NCBI RefSeq assembly: GCF_022133705.1
Contig: NZ_JAKNHJ010000001.1
Location: 1 to 64,000, forward strand
DNA from: Varibaculum cambriense
GTDB taxonomy: Bacteria; Actinomycetota; Actinomycetes; Actinomycetales; Actinomycetaceae
Length of the DNA: 64,000 nt
Reading direction: 5' to 3'
The notes under the pieces are model-generated. The model was given only the letters and a program-made list of their open reading frames with translations. It did no database searches and had not been told where the DNA came from. This document shows, piece by piece, positions 17,454 to 26,732 of this stretch. The position numbers and the translations under genes were made by a program. Position 1 is the stretch's first letter, and every line of letters begins with the position of its first letter.

Positions 17454-18284
17454 TTAATCAGCGAAGAAATCTATTTTTTCACTGGAGGAAGTAGCAGGAT
17501 CTGAAGTTAGATCTATCACCGGTGCCAGCTCTACCATTAGATCCTGGGCGGATATATCGCGTACCGGTCCTAAGGCGGCCTTCAGACCTTCGGCAGTTCG
17601 CCGCGCTACCGCCTTGCCGGACAGATAACCTACCCCGGCACCAATCCCGAAAGGAATTAGGCGTCCGGCGATCCGGCCGGCAGTGCGCCGGTATAGTTTC
17701 TTAGATGCGTATTTCATCAGGGCTTTGTTTACCTGCCCCAAGGTGGGGGAGGAGAGGTTCTTCAGGGAGGTGCGTGCCCAAGCTAGAGTGCTGAGCCCCA
17801 ACTGATCGGAAACAATCGCGGCGCCCTCTTCACCTAGCAGGCTAGATAGCACTAGGGCTCGGCGTTGTTCCCGATCGGCAGGACGCACTCCGTGCAGGCG
17901 GGAGACCCCCAAAATATAGATGGTGGTCTGCACGGCGTAGGCCGCTAGTTCCCCGGCAGTAAGCCCCAACGCCACCCCGGTGCCACCCCCCGGCAGAGCC
18001 GCTCCTGCTCCCACTGCAGAAGAAGCGTAGGCGGTGCGTTTAATGTATTGCTTCGTTAATATCTTTTCCAGATCACCGGCATCTGCCTGCGGATTAGCCT
18101 TGGCTAGTTGTAACAATTTGTGGTCAACATGTTCACCAGGAATGTCGAGGACTGCATCCACTACTTCCCCAAAACTAGAGGCGTGACGAACTTTGGTCAC
18201 CGACTCGCGCAGCGCCGCCGCCAGCTGTTTTTGGGAGGCGCGATTCTCGGAGCGAAAAAACTGGGGAGTTTTAAAATCAAACAT
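17454..18284 (-). CDS. EcsC-family protein
   Basis: A 276-aa protein with features of the EcsC family: an alanine/glycine-rich hydrophobic centre (about 88-125, SSAVGAGAALPGGGTGVAL then LAAYAVQTTIYILGVSRLHG), followed by a helical C-terminal half with another glycine-rich hydrophobic stretch (GRLIPFGIGAGVGYLSGKA near 214). Function in this family is unknown. Start ATG with AGGAG 9 nt upstream. It is single, with its own strand break on both sides: divergent from the DUF2505 gene and 87 bp upstream of thyA on the same strand. Confidence 0.6.
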   Translation of the reverse strand: MFDFKTPQFFRSENRASQKQLAAALRESVTKVRHASSFGEVVDAVLDIPGEHVDHKLLQLAKANPQADAGDLEKILTKQYIKRTAYASSAVGAGAALPGGGTGVALGLTAGELAAYAVQTTIYILGVSRLHGVRPADREQRRALVLSSLLGEEGAAIVSDQLGLSTLAWARTSLKNLSSPTLGQVNKALMKYASKKLYRRTAGRIAGRLIPFGIGAGVGYLSGKAVARRTAEGLKAALGPVRDISAQDLMVELAPVIDLTSDPATSSSEKIDFFAD

Positions 18285-18417
18285 CTAGGGGTTCTCCTGG
18301 CTAACTTAGTAGTTGAAGCGGATACGATTGAAATAGCTTATGGTTATTTAGGGTAGTCGCCTGTGAGGGACGTGGCGAGCCTGAATGCAAATTAGGTACC
18401 GTAGAAAGGAAGAACGC

Positions 18418-18936
18418 TTGCGGGATTTCGAGCTAGAAGTTGAGTATCCGGCCTCGCCAGCACGGGTTTGTCAAATGCTCACTGATCCGCAGTTCTTGGA
18501 GTTTCGCTGGAGGCAAATCTCGCAGGTTAAATGTGAAGTCCAGGTGGAACAGGCCGGTAGTGAAACCTTTGTGTCCCGAGCAAAAGTTGACCTGGCGGAG
18601 CTAAAAACTCCAGCTACCTACGCGCGGTTACTTCCCGACCAGCTAGAGATCGAAGTGGTGGAGAACTGGCTTAGCAGTCCCTGCCCCGACCGTATTGCTC
18701 ACGGCGACTTTGAAGTGCGTTTCGGCAAGGTTCCGGTGCAGGTAAAAGCCAAGAGTCTTCTGGAGGCTTCCCCGCAGGGGGCAGAGAAAACCTTGCGAAA
18801 GATTTCCGGAACGCTCCAGGTGAATATGCCGCTTATCGGGGGGAAAGTCGAACGGGAACTTCTGTCGCATCTACAAATTTTTTCTGGGGGAGAAGAAGCA
18901 GCTGCGCGACTTTGGCTGGCTAATAACGCTGGCTAA
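18418..18936 (+). CDS. DUF2505-domain protein
   Basis: A 172-aa START/SRPBCC-like protein of the actinobacterial DUF2505 family. FELEVEYPASPARVCQMLTDPQFLEFRW at the N-terminus matches the family's opening strand and helix, and the rest is a beta-rich lipid-pocket fold. The TTG at 18418 is preferred to the ATG at 18385: it has AAGGAAG 5 nt upstream and begins exactly at the conserved FELEVEY. No membrane segments or catalytic residues are evident. Ligand unknown. It precedes the histidine kinase by about 80 nt, but that gene has its own promoter. Confidence 0.7.
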   Translation: MRDFELEVEYPASPARVCQMLTDPQFLEFRWRQISQVKCEVQVEQAGSETFVSRAKVDLAELKTPATYARLLPDQLEIEVVENWLSSPCPDRIAHGDFEVRFGKVPVQVKAKSLLEASPQGAEKTLRKISGTLQVNMPLIGGKVERELLSHLQIFSGGEEAAARLWLANNAG

Positions 18937-19001
18937 GAGGCTTTCAGTCAGCTTAAAGGCTTAACAAATAGCTCCCGGATTCCGTAAGCGGGCACCTAGC
19001 A

Positions 19002-19007
19002 TAGACT
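19002..19007 (+). promoter_or_regulatory. -10 box of the histidine kinase gene (leaderless)
   Basis: TAGACT, 7 nt before the GTG at 19015. It supports GTG at 19015 as start rather than ATG at 19024. Confidence 0.45.
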
Positions 19008-19014
19008 GGTAGTC

Positions 19015-20472
19015 GTGAGTGGGATGCGAGAATTGATCCGCCAATACGGTAAGGATCTATCAGAAAGCGATATCGACCATCTACATATGTTGGTTGGGGA
19101 CTGGCAGGTACTCTCTGACATTGGCAGTGCTGACCTGATTTTATGGATACCTGATGACCAGGGGCGTTTTGTAGCGATTGCACATGCTCGACCCGGATCG
19201 GGGTTTACTATCCATCTTGATGATGTGGTGGGGCTATCAGCTTCTCCGAAACGTTCAGCGATGCTAGCTGCAGCTTTTGCCCCTAACTCTGGGCCAACGG
19301 TGCCCGAAGTTCGGTGGGCGGGATCCTATTCGGTGATCGCCAGCGCCCTTCCAGTAAGGCATAACGGACGAGTGGTGGCGGCACTTACTCAAGAGGTAAA
19401 CATTCAATCTTTGCGGGTTTTTGAACAGCAAGAACAGTGGTTTCACAGAACCGCGAATCTCTTGTGTGAAATGATTTCTGATGGAGTTTTCCCTAACACT
19501 GCTATTCCGCCGGCTACGACTCACGGGATGCCACGCTTAATCGATGGTGCCATTAATTTGGATGCTGAAGGGCGGGTGCTGGATCTTACCCCGAATGCCC
19601 GATCCTGTCTGCGCCGCCTGGGGGTACGTGAAGAGGTTAATGGGGCGGTTCTGGCGGAACTAATCACCGAAGTGATTCAAGAGCAGACTGAGGTAGATGA
19701 GGCTCTACCCGTGGTGGTTATGGGGAAAGCGTCTTGGGTATCAGAAGTAGAATCTTTTTCCGGGATTATCTCTTTTCGGGCGTTGCCGCTAGAACAGGAT
19801 GGTAAACGGATCGGCGCACTATTGCTGTGTCGGGACGTAACGGAGATGCGTCGCCGCGAACGTGAGTTGATGACTAAGGATGCCACTATTCGCGAGATTC
19901 ATCATCGCGTCAAGAATAATCTCCAGACGGTTTCTGCGCTTTTGCGTATGCAGATTAGACGGTCGGAATCCTCAGAGGTGCAAGCTGCACTGGGGGAGGC
20001 TGAACGGCGGGTGGCGGCGATTGCCCGCGTACATGAAGAACTATCGCAAACCGTGGATGAAACCGTCGAGTTTGACAATATGATCTCTCGGCTGTTGCGG
20101 ATGGCGGCCGCCATGGCGACTACCGACCAAGCAGTGGAAACTGCTTTTACCGGCAGTTTTGGGATGGTGGATGCCGATGCGGCCTCGGCGTTAGCGGTGG
20201 TGATTTCCGAGTTGGTGGCCAACGCGGTAGAACACGGCTTAGGCCAGCGCGGTGGCAAAGTAACCTTGGAGGCTAAACGAGATGGAAACCAACTGGATGC
20301 GTGGGTGCGAGATGATGGATGCGGTCTGGGGGATGAGCCTCTAAACGGACTTGGGACGTCGATTGTACGCACTTTGGTGCGCGGTAATTTGAAAGGCACT
20401 ATTGAGTGGAGTTGTCCCGAACAAGGTACCCAGGTTCATATCCACGCCCTAGTTCAGGAGGCGGTTAATTAG
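19015..20472 (+). CDS. PdtaS-type sensor histidine kinase
   Basis: A 485-aa cytoplasmic sensor kinase with the layout of actinobacterial PdtaS: an N-terminal GAF-like domain (about 1-155), a PAS-like domain (about 170-280), a HisKA_2 phosphoacceptor helix with IREIHHRVKNNLQ at 292-304 (H296/H297), and a HATPase_c domain with ELVANAVEHG (N-box) near 402 and DDGCGLG near 440. PdtaS signals to an ANTAR-domain RNA-binding antiterminator, PdtaR; no such regulator lies in this window. Its stop is immediately followed by tatD, so the two genes are cotranscribed. Confidence 0.87.
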   Translation: MSGMRELIRQYGKDLSESDIDHLHMLVGDWQVLSDIGSADLILWIPDDQGRFVAIAHARPGSGFTIHLDDVVGLSASPKRSAMLAAAFAPNSGPTVPEVRWAGSYSVIASALPVRHNGRVVAALTQEVNIQSLRVFEQQEQWFHRTANLLCEMISDGVFPNTAIPPATTHGMPRLIDGAINLDAEGRVLDLTPNARSCLRRLGVREEVNGAVLAELITEVIQEQTEVDEALPVVVMGKASWVSEVESFSGIISFRALPLEQDGKRIGALLLCRDVTEMRRRERELMTKDATIREIHHRVKNNLQTVSALLRMQIRRSESSEVQAALGEAERRVAAIARVHEELSQTVDETVEFDNMISRLLRMAAAMATTDQAVETAFTGSFGMVDADAASALAVVISELVANAVEHGLGQRGGKVTLEAKRDGNQLDAWVRDDGCGLGDEPLNGLGTSIVRTLVRGNLKGTIEWSCPEQGTQVHIHALVQEAVN

Positions 20473-21411
20473 ATGGGAAAATCACGTAAACGACGGGGCT
20501 GGCCCCAGCTGCCCGCGCCTTTGGCGGGCAAAGTTGTAGATAACCATACCCATTTGCCCCTGTGGGAAGAGCAGATTCCCCTGGTAGAGGGGGTGCGGCT
20601 GAGTCTGGAAGAACAACTGGAGCGGGCGCAAAAAGTGGGGGTAAGCGCCCTGATCACCTCGGGCTGTCAGGTAGATGAGCTAGCTCCTACCATTCGGGTG
20701 AGTCAGGATCATCCCCAGGTGTTTTGCTCCTTGGCAATTCACCCTAATGAGGCGGCTTTACATGCGAAGGTGGTAGCTACCGCCCCCGATGGGCAAACTT
20801 ATCAGCTGCAGCCTTGGCACGAGCAATATTCCCTTGAAGAAGCGGTTGAGCAGGTATATAAGGCCGCAACTTCTTCAACTAAAACGGTAGCTATTGGGGA
20901 GAGCGGGCTAGATTATTTCCGTACTTCCCCGCAGGGCAGGCAGGCGCAACAACAGGGTTTTCGAATGCATATTTCTTTAGCGAAAGAACTGGGATTGCCC
21001 TTGCAGATTCATGACCGGGAGGCGCACGCGGATACTATTCGGATTCTGCTCGAGGAAGGCGCCCCGGAACGGACGGTGTTTCACTGCTTTAGCGGAGATA
21101 GTGAGATGGCGCAGGTGCTAGCCGACAATGGTTGGTATGCCTCGATTGCCGGACCGGTTACCTATAACGCCAATGAGTGGCTGCGCGAGGCGGCGCGGGC
21201 GATGCCTTCTTCGCTTTTGCTGGTAGAAACCGATGCTCCCTATTTAACGCCCCATCCGCATCGCGGGCAGCCGAATGCCTCCTATATGACGGTGTGGACG
21301 GTGCGCAAATTGGCAGAAATCACTGGTTCTACGGAAATCGATATGGCACAGCAGCTGCTAAATAATACCCGCGAGGTTTATGGAGGGGCGGTCACGGATT
21401 TCGCTGATTAG
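20473..21411 (+). CDS. TatD-family metal-dependent deoxyribonuclease
   Basis: A 312-aa TatD/YcfH hydrolase, a TIM-barrel metal enzyme with 3'-5' exonuclease activity. The metal ligands are visible: DNHTHLPL near 23, GESGLDYFR near 142, QIHDREAH near 178, FHCFSGD near 201, and ETDAPYLTPHPHRG near 249. It begins right after the kinase stop; the GGAGG ribosome-binding site lies inside the kinase 3' end. TatD next to RpfB and KsgA is a classic actinobacterial order. Confidence 0.92.
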   Translation: MGKSRKRRGWPQLPAPLAGKVVDNHTHLPLWEEQIPLVEGVRLSLEEQLERAQKVGVSALITSGCQVDELAPTIRVSQDHPQVFCSLAIHPNEAALHAKVVATAPDGQTYQLQPWHEQYSLEEAVEQVYKAATSSTKTVAIGESGLDYFRTSPQGRQAQQQGFRMHISLAKELGLPLQIHDREAHADTIRILLEEGAPERTVFHCFSGDSEMAQVLADNGWYASIAGPVTYNANEWLREAARAMPSSLLLVETDAPYLTPHPHRGQPNASYMTVWTVRKLAEITGSTEIDMAQQLLNNTREVYGGAVTDFAD

Positions 21412-21583
21412 GGGACGATTAAAGCATCTTCACAAACCTGGGTTTAGGTATTAAAATAAGTGCTGGTATTCCGATAGCTGTAGGTCACAAACAGGTAGTA
21501 ATTTTATAACGATCAGGTTACAGTTAGAGGGAAGTTAGAGATATTACCGAGTTATCGGTACCAGCGACACAGTGAGGAACCAC
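21412..21583 (+). promoter_or_regulatory. Promoter/leader region of the RpfB-like gene
   Basis: About 170 bp of AT-rich sequence between tatD and the RpfB-like gene. It contains a GGTCACAAACAGG element (21483-21495) just before TTTTATAACG, which could be a -10 region near 21505. In mycobacteria rpfB is controlled by MtrA through GTCACA-type boxes; the resemblance is suggestive only. The ribosome-binding site GAGGAAC precedes the GTG at 21584. No ydaO/c-di-AMP riboswitch is recognisable. Confidence 0.35.
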
Positions 21584-22675
21584 GTGAGCAGGAAACATCG
21601 ACGCACCAGCGCGAAAATGACGGCGATCTTTGCTGGTATCGCCGCCGTCATCGTCTTGGGTGGGGGTGTCGCCGTGGCCAGCGAATACAAGACGGTCACG
21701 GTTACGGTTGATGGGGCTAGCCGCCAAGTACAAACCATGAATCGGACTGTGGAACAGGTGGTTTCGGATATGGGAATCAAAGTTGGTCAATACGACCAGG
21801 TGGTTCCCGCCCTCGATACTCAGATGTCTCGTAACCAAAAGATCAAAATTGTCCATGCTCGTCCGGTGGTGTTACAAGGAACCAAGGACGCGAAGATTGA
21901 TTGGGGAGTAGACGACCACGATTCTCCCAAGCTAAAGGCAACTTTCCGGGTTGACGGCAAGGAAGTTAACGGTACCTACCAAGAGGGCGCAGATCCGCGG
22001 GTAGCGGCGCAGGCCGCCGGGATTGAATTAGCCGCTCTGGATCGGGTAGTCGTGGAGGAAACCAGCTCCGATGCAGCCACCATCAAGGTTTCTCGCGTGG
22101 AGCGCGGGATCACTAAGCAGGAACAGGTTTCAGCTCCTCCCGTTAAAGAAGTAGCAGATCAAACCTTAGCGCCCGGAACCAAAGTCGTAGAGGATGAAGG
22201 CAAAGAAGAAGTCACTGCGAAAAGTACTTTCGTCGAAAAAGTTGATGGTGCGGTGGCCTTCCAATCGCCAGAGCAAGTAACTACCTTAGTTAAAGCCGAA
22301 CCGAAGATCGTGCGGGTGGGGCCGGCAGATACTTCTTCCTCAGAAGAAACTGACTATGGACCCGTAGTGCCGGCGGGACAAGCACAAGAGATCGCCCATG
22401 AAAAGGTAATTGCTCGCGGATGGTCTGAAGGGCAGTTTACCTGCCTAGTTAAGCTATGGAACCGGGAATCGGGATGGAATGCTGCCGCGCGAAATCCCAG
22501 TTCCGGTGCCTATGGGATTCCCCAGGCTCTGCCAGCGGGCAAAATGGCTTCTGCCGGTGCCGATTGGCGTACGAACGCCGCCACCCAGATCGAGTGGGGA
22601 CTAGGTTATATCGCGGGACGCTACGGTGACCCCTGCGGTGCCTGGCAGCATTCAGAACGGGTCAACTGGTACTAG
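21584..22675 (+). CDS. RpfB-like cell-wall protein with DUF348, G5 and lysozyme-like domains
   Basis: A 363-aa secreted or membrane-anchored protein. An N-terminal helix (about 13-35, MTAIFAGIAAVIVLGGGVAV) is a signal anchor. Two ubiquitin-like DUF348 repeats (about 40-85 and 100-150) precede a G5-like segment (about 160-240, with VERGITKQEQV). The C-terminal ~80 residues form a transglycosylase-like domain with LVKLWNRESGWNAAARNPSSG (catalytic Glu in RESGW) and a YGIPQALPAGKM motif. This SLT-like end replaces the true Rpf domain of mycobacterial RpfB. GTG at 21584 is favoured by GAGG upstream; a GTG at 21572 also exists. Confidence 0.82.
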   Translation: MSRKHRRTSAKMTAIFAGIAAVIVLGGGVAVASEYKTVTVTVDGASRQVQTMNRTVEQVVSDMGIKVGQYDQVVPALDTQMSRNQKIKIVHARPVVLQGTKDAKIDWGVDDHDSPKLKATFRVDGKEVNGTYQEGADPRVAAQAAGIELAALDRVVVEETSSDAATIKVSRVERGITKQEQVSAPPVKEVADQTLAPGTKVVEDEGKEEVTAKSTFVEKVDGAVAFQSPEQVTTLVKAEPKIVRVGPADTSSSEETDYGPVVPAGQAQEIAHEKVIARGWSEGQFTCLVKLWNRESGWNAAARNPSSGAYGIPQALPAGKMASAGADWRTNAATQIEWGLGYIAGRYGDPCGAWQHSERVNWY

Positions 22676-22687
22676 TAAGCTAGAGGA

Positions 22688-24787
22688 GTGGAAAAAAATC
22701 TCCCCGTTAATTTGCTGACCGCCAGCGTGATCCATCAGCTGTGCCACAAGCTTGATATCCGTCCAACCAAACAGTTGGGACAAAACTTTGTTACTGAGCC
22801 TAGCGCTATCCGTAAGATCGTGCGGGAAGCGGGCATCCAGCCTGGCGACCAAGTGCTGGAAGTTGGCCCGGGATTAGGATCGCTAACTTTAGGTCTGCTA
22901 GAAGCCGAAGCCCAGGTAGTGGCCTGCGAGATCGATTCGCGGCTCGCCAGTTTTTTACCGGCAACTATTCGCGCTCACGCCCCGAGCGCTGCCAATAACC
23001 TGTACTTGATTCAAAAAGATGCGTTAAAACTGCTCCCGGCGGATTTAACAGGATTATCAAGTATCGCGGAGGGGGCTAAGGAAGCTGGCAATGAGCGCGA
23101 GGGGAATGTCTCGGATGCGTCCTCGGGATTGAGCAGAGATTTTTCCCCCACGGTTTTGGTATCTAATCTGCCCTATAACGTAGCAGTTCCCGTATTGCTG
23201 CATTTATTTGCGACTTTCCCCAGCATTGAACGCGCCTTAGTGATGGTGCAAAAAGAAGTAGCCCAGCGTCTTTGCGCCCGCCCCGGCACAAAGATCTACG
23301 GGGTGCCGAGCGTGAAAATCGCCTGGTACGGTAGGGCGCGGATGGGATCCGATATTTCTCGGCGCGTTTTTTATCCGCAACCGAACGTGGATTCGGCGCT
23401 GGTAGAAATTACTCGAAGAACCCAACCCGGCTTGCCCTCCCCAGGAGTGAATAAGACCGAGGACGTGTCAAGTGAGGCAGCATTAGGGACACAGGCGGGG
23501 TTAACAGCGCCACAAGCAACTGAGCGGGAAGCAGTTTTCAATCTGATTGACCAGGCATTTGCCTCCCGGCGCAAGATGCTGCGGGCAGGACTCAAAACTT
23601 GGGCTCAGCCCTTAGCGGCGGTTCCCCTGCTAAAAGCCGGGGGAATCGATCCTACCCAGCGCGCAGAAAACCTGGAGATCAAGGATTTTGCGGTACTTGC
23701 CCGGCTGCGGAAGGCGCTAATTGCAGGTTTTGAAAATCTAGCGGAGAGCGTGGCAACTCCCGGCGAGCAAATCCCTACAGAAGCAGTAACCGCGCCTGAT
23801 GACACGCCTAATTGCGACGCTAACGCCAAAGGGAAAACCAGCATTGCCAGCGCGAACGGTAAAATCAATCTGGCTTTGGCTTGCGGTAAGTCTCTAGATG
23901 GCTACCACGACCTCACAACGGTATTCCAAGCGGTGAACGTGCGAGAAACCGTGAAGATTACTTTGCGGCCCCGTGATATTGAGCTGCAGACGTTTTTTAG
24001 CGCGCCCCCCGGGGCGGTGGGGTATGACAGTGCTCGTGATCAAGAGGCGCTTGCGGACTTAGATCCGCTTAACAATCTCGCAACCCGGGCGTTTTTGCTG
24101 GTAGCCTCCCGTTGTGGTTACCAAGGGGGAGCTCGAATCCAGGTGACAAAACAGGTACCGGTAGCAGCCGGTATGGCGGGCGGATCTGCTGATGGGGCAG
24201 CGGCATTGCTGGCCGCTAACCAGGTACTGCAAGCCGGACTTAACCGAAAGGAATTAGCCGAACTAGGAGCAAGCCTGGGAGCGGACGTGCCCTTTGGTCT
24301 TTATGGGGGAACTTGTTTTGGGGATCGTCATGGGGATCGGATTACCCCCTTGCCGCCCGCAAAACCCTTACACCTAGTGGTCGCGGTTTCCCCACAAACT
24401 CTGCCTACCCCACAAGTTTTTAAACAATTTGACCAGCAGGAAGCGGCGCGCGCTTCGCTTCCAAAACTAGCGGATTTAGCTGCGCTGCTAACGGCAGTTT
24501 ATACCGGGGACTTTGCGGCTTTAAGTGAGTTAGTTTTCAACGATCTGCAACTGCCGGCGTTGAAACTGCTTCCCGAGTTAACCGCAACTTTAGAGGCGGC
24601 GAAAGAGCAAGGGGCGTTGCCCTTTATCTCTGGATCTGGCCCCAGCGTGGCCTGTCTGGTAGAAACCGCAGATCAGGCAACTAAATTGGCGACCTCACTG
24701 GCGCAGCTAGAGCAGGTTGCCTATGCCTTGCCGCTGGCTTTTAGCGCTGGTGACCCCGATATAGCTGGAAAGCAGTGGTTAGCGTGA
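22688..24787 (+). CDS. KsgA-IspE fusion: 16S rRNA dimethyltransferase + CDP-ME kinase
   Basis: A 699-aa single reading frame joining two enzymes that are normally separate. Residues about 14-345 are KsgA/RsmA, which dimethylates two adenines near the 16S 3' end: LGQNF at 30-34, the SAM loop LEVGPGLGSLTLG at 57-69, and NLPYNV at 160-165. It has two low-complexity inserts (about 122-152 and 247-278). A hydrophilic linker (about 352-385) leads to IspE (about 386-699), the GHMP kinase of the MEP pathway: SANGKINLALACG at 388-400, PVAAGMAGGSADGAA at 491-505, and SGSGPSVACL near 643. No stop or restart codon with a ribosome-binding site separates the halves. Start is GTG 12 nt after rpfB; its GAGG is unusually close. 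Confidence 0.88.
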   Translation: MEKNLPVNLLTASVIHQLCHKLDIRPTKQLGQNFVTEPSAIRKIVREAGIQPGDQVLEVGPGLGSLTLGLLEAEAQVVACEIDSRLASFLPATIRAHAPSAANNLYLIQKDALKLLPADLTGLSSIAEGAKEAGNEREGNVSDASSGLSRDFSPTVLVSNLPYNVAVPVLLHLFATFPSIERALVMVQKEVAQRLCARPGTKIYGVPSVKIAWYGRARMGSDISRRVFYPQPNVDSALVEITRRTQPGLPSPGVNKTEDVSSEAALGTQAGLTAPQATEREAVFNLIDQAFASRRKMLRAGLKTWAQPLAAVPLLKAGGIDPTQRAENLEIKDFAVLARLRKALIAGFENLAESVATPGEQIPTEAVTAPDDTPNCDANAKGKTSIASANGKINLALACGKSLDGYHDLTTVFQAVNVRETVKITLRPRDIELQTFFSAPPGAVGYDSARDQEALADLDPLNNLATRAFLLVASRCGYQGGARIQVTKQVPVAAGMAGGSADGAAALLAANQVLQAGLNRKELAELGASLGADVPFGLYGGTCFGDRHGDRITPLPPAKPLHLVVAVSPQTLPTPQVFKQFDQQEAARASLPKLADLAALLTAVYTGDFAALSELVFNDLQLPALKLLPELTATLEAAKEQGALPFISGSGPSVACLVETADQATKLATSLAQLEQVAYALPLAFSAGDPDIAGKQWLA

Positions 24788-26655
24788 GCGTTTTTCTAGC
24801 CGGAACCCATGAAGCCGGCGCCCTCGCCGGACCCCGCCGTCTCCTGGAGGGAATAACTGTCAGCTTGTCTCCCGGGGATCGCATCGGGATTCTAGGCCCT
24901 AATGGAGCGGGAAAATCGACGCTATTGCGTCTGCTTAGCGGAACTCAAGAACCCGATAGTGGCAGTGTTACCTATGCCCCTGAGGTAAGTTTTGCGAGCC
25001 TTTCTCAACAGCAGAGGCTCGATCCCGCTCTTACAGTGAAACAAGCAGTTCACGGCAATATACCCGACTACCAGTGGGCATCTAAACCGCATTTGCGGCA
25101 AATCGATGAGGGAATCCTGCCGGATATAGATCTGGAGACCAAATGTGGGGAATTGTCTGGGGGACAGGAACGCCGGGTAGCCTTGGCACGTACCCTGGGC
25201 AAAGATGCCCCCATTTTGGCTTTAGATGAACCCACTAACCATTTAGATGTAGAGGGGGTAGCTTGGCTAGCTGACTACCTCAATAACCGTGTCGGATCCG
25301 CAAACGGAGCACTAGTGGTGGTTACCCACGACCGTTGGTTTTTGGATGCAGTTTGTAACCGGATTTGGGAGGTAGTTCCCGGAGTTGATCCCGGATATGG
25401 CCGGGAGCAGATTCCCGGCCACGTGGAGGAATATGAAGGCTCCTATGCTGCCTATGTGCTTGCCCGAATGGAGCGGGCCAGACAAGCCCAAGTGGCGGAA
25501 GAAAAACGCCAAAACCAGTTGCGCAAAGAGTTAGCCTGGCTGCGGCGGGGAGCCCCGGCGCGTACCTCGAAACCGAAGTTTCGCATTGACGCTGCTGAAG
25601 CCTTGATTAGCGATGTTCCCCCTTTGCGTGACAGCGTAGAGTTAGTGCGCTTGGCCTCCGCACGCTTGGGTAAGCGAGTGATCGAGCTAGAGGACGTATC
25701 TTTTTCCTATCCCGGATCAAAGCGAAAAATCTTGAATCAGGTTACTTGGCGACTAAATCCCGGAGGGCGAGTAGGCGTAATCGGGGTTAACGGAGCGGGT
25801 AAATCCACTTTGCTGGGGATAATGAGCGGAGAACTTACCCCTAGCGCCGGCAAGGTTAAACGCGGAAAAACCGTACAGCTGGCCACCTTAGAGCAAACTC
25901 CCGAAATCCCTGGTATGAATCCCGATTTACGAGTCGTGGAAGCAATTTCCCAGATTAAAGAGCGAATCCAGTGGGGGGAACAAGAAATAACTGCCGCCAA
26001 ACTGGTAGAAAAACTAGGGTTTAGTAAAGAGCGCGCCTGGACGCGGGTAAGTGATCTCTCCGGTGGGGAAATGCGGCGGTTGCAGATTGCTTCCCAGCTG
26101 CTGGCAGAACCTAATGTGCTGATCCTGGATGAGCCCACTAATGACCTGGATACCGACACTTTGGCACAGTTAGAGGATCTGCTCGATTCTTTCCCCGGTA
26201 CCCTGGTGGTGGTCAGTCACGACCGCTACCTGCTGCAAAGGGTGACCGATTCCCAAGTGGCGCTGCTGGCAGACGGTACTTTAGCGGCGCTGCCCGGCGG
26301 GGTGGAACAGTATTTGCAGCTGCGAGCCACCGCCCAGAAAACCGCAGACGCAGGTAAGGGGACTAACGCCAATAAGACCAGCGGTGAGGATAGCGAGGCA
26401 ACTAACAAGCAGGCGCAAAAAAGCGGGGCTGAGATTTATCGGGCACGCAAAGAGCTTTCGGCGACTGAAAAGAAACTGGATAAGCTGCAACAACAGCTCA
26501 AGCGATTAGATCATGAGTTAAGCGAAGGGGCAGCCGATACTTCCCCGGAGGGATTAGCGCACCTGCAAAAACTTAATCAGCGCCGCGGCCAATTGGTCAG
26601 CGAAGCCGAAGAGCTGGAAGAGGCCTGGTTGCGCCTGTCAGAAACTTTGGAATAA
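24784..26655 (+). CDS. ABC-F family ATPase
   Basis: A soluble ~623-aa protein with two ABC ATPase domains and no membrane segments, as in EttA/ABC-F ribosome-associated ATPases. First domain: GPNGAGKST, LSGGQERRVALA, and LALDEPTNHLD. Second: GVNGAGKST, LSGGEMRRLQIA, and LILDEPTNDLD. Between them is a charged linker with RRGAPARTSKPKFR. The C-terminus (about 530-623) is an ATEKKLDKLQQQLKRLDHEL coiled coil. GTG at 24784 gives a GTGA 4-nt overlap with the KsgA-IspE stop; an upstream GTG at 24775 is also possible. Translationally coupled to the fusion gene. Confidence 0.9.
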   Translation: MSVFLAGTHEAGALAGPRRLLEGITVSLSPGDRIGILGPNGAGKSTLLRLLSGTQEPDSGSVTYAPEVSFASLSQQQRLDPALTVKQAVHGNIPDYQWASKPHLRQIDEGILPDIDLETKCGELSGGQERRVALARTLGKDAPILALDEPTNHLDVEGVAWLADYLNNRVGSANGALVVVTHDRWFLDAVCNRIWEVVPGVDPGYGREQIPGHVEEYEGSYAAYVLARMERARQAQVAEEKRQNQLRKELAWLRRGAPARTSKPKFRIDAAEALISDVPPLRDSVELVRLASARLGKRVIELEDVSFSYPGSKRKILNQVTWRLNPGGRVGVIGVNGAGKSTLLGIMSGELTPSAGKVKRGKTVQLATLEQTPEIPGMNPDLRVVEAISQIKERIQWGEQEITAAKLVEKLGFSKERAWTRVSDLSGGEMRRLQIASQLLAEPNVLILDEPTNDLDTDTLAQLEDLLDSFPGTLVVVSHDRYLLQRVTDSQVALLADGTLAALPGGVEQYLQLRATAQKTADAGKGTNANKTSGEDSEATNKQAQKSGAEIYRARKELSATEKKLDKLQQQLKRLDHELSEGAADTSPEGLAHLQKLNQRRGQLVSEAEELEEAWLRLSETLE

Positions 26656-26732
26656 GCCGGGGTTGTCCCGGGTGCCCCAGCTGATAGCTAGAAACAGCCC
26701 GTAGGGGGAGAGGTAGTTGAAAAGTCGCCGGC

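Noticed and set aside
21412-21583. ydaO/c-di-AMP riboswitch before the RpfB-like gene
   Set aside because: Such switches precede rpf genes in some actinobacteria, but the conserved segments are not visible here.
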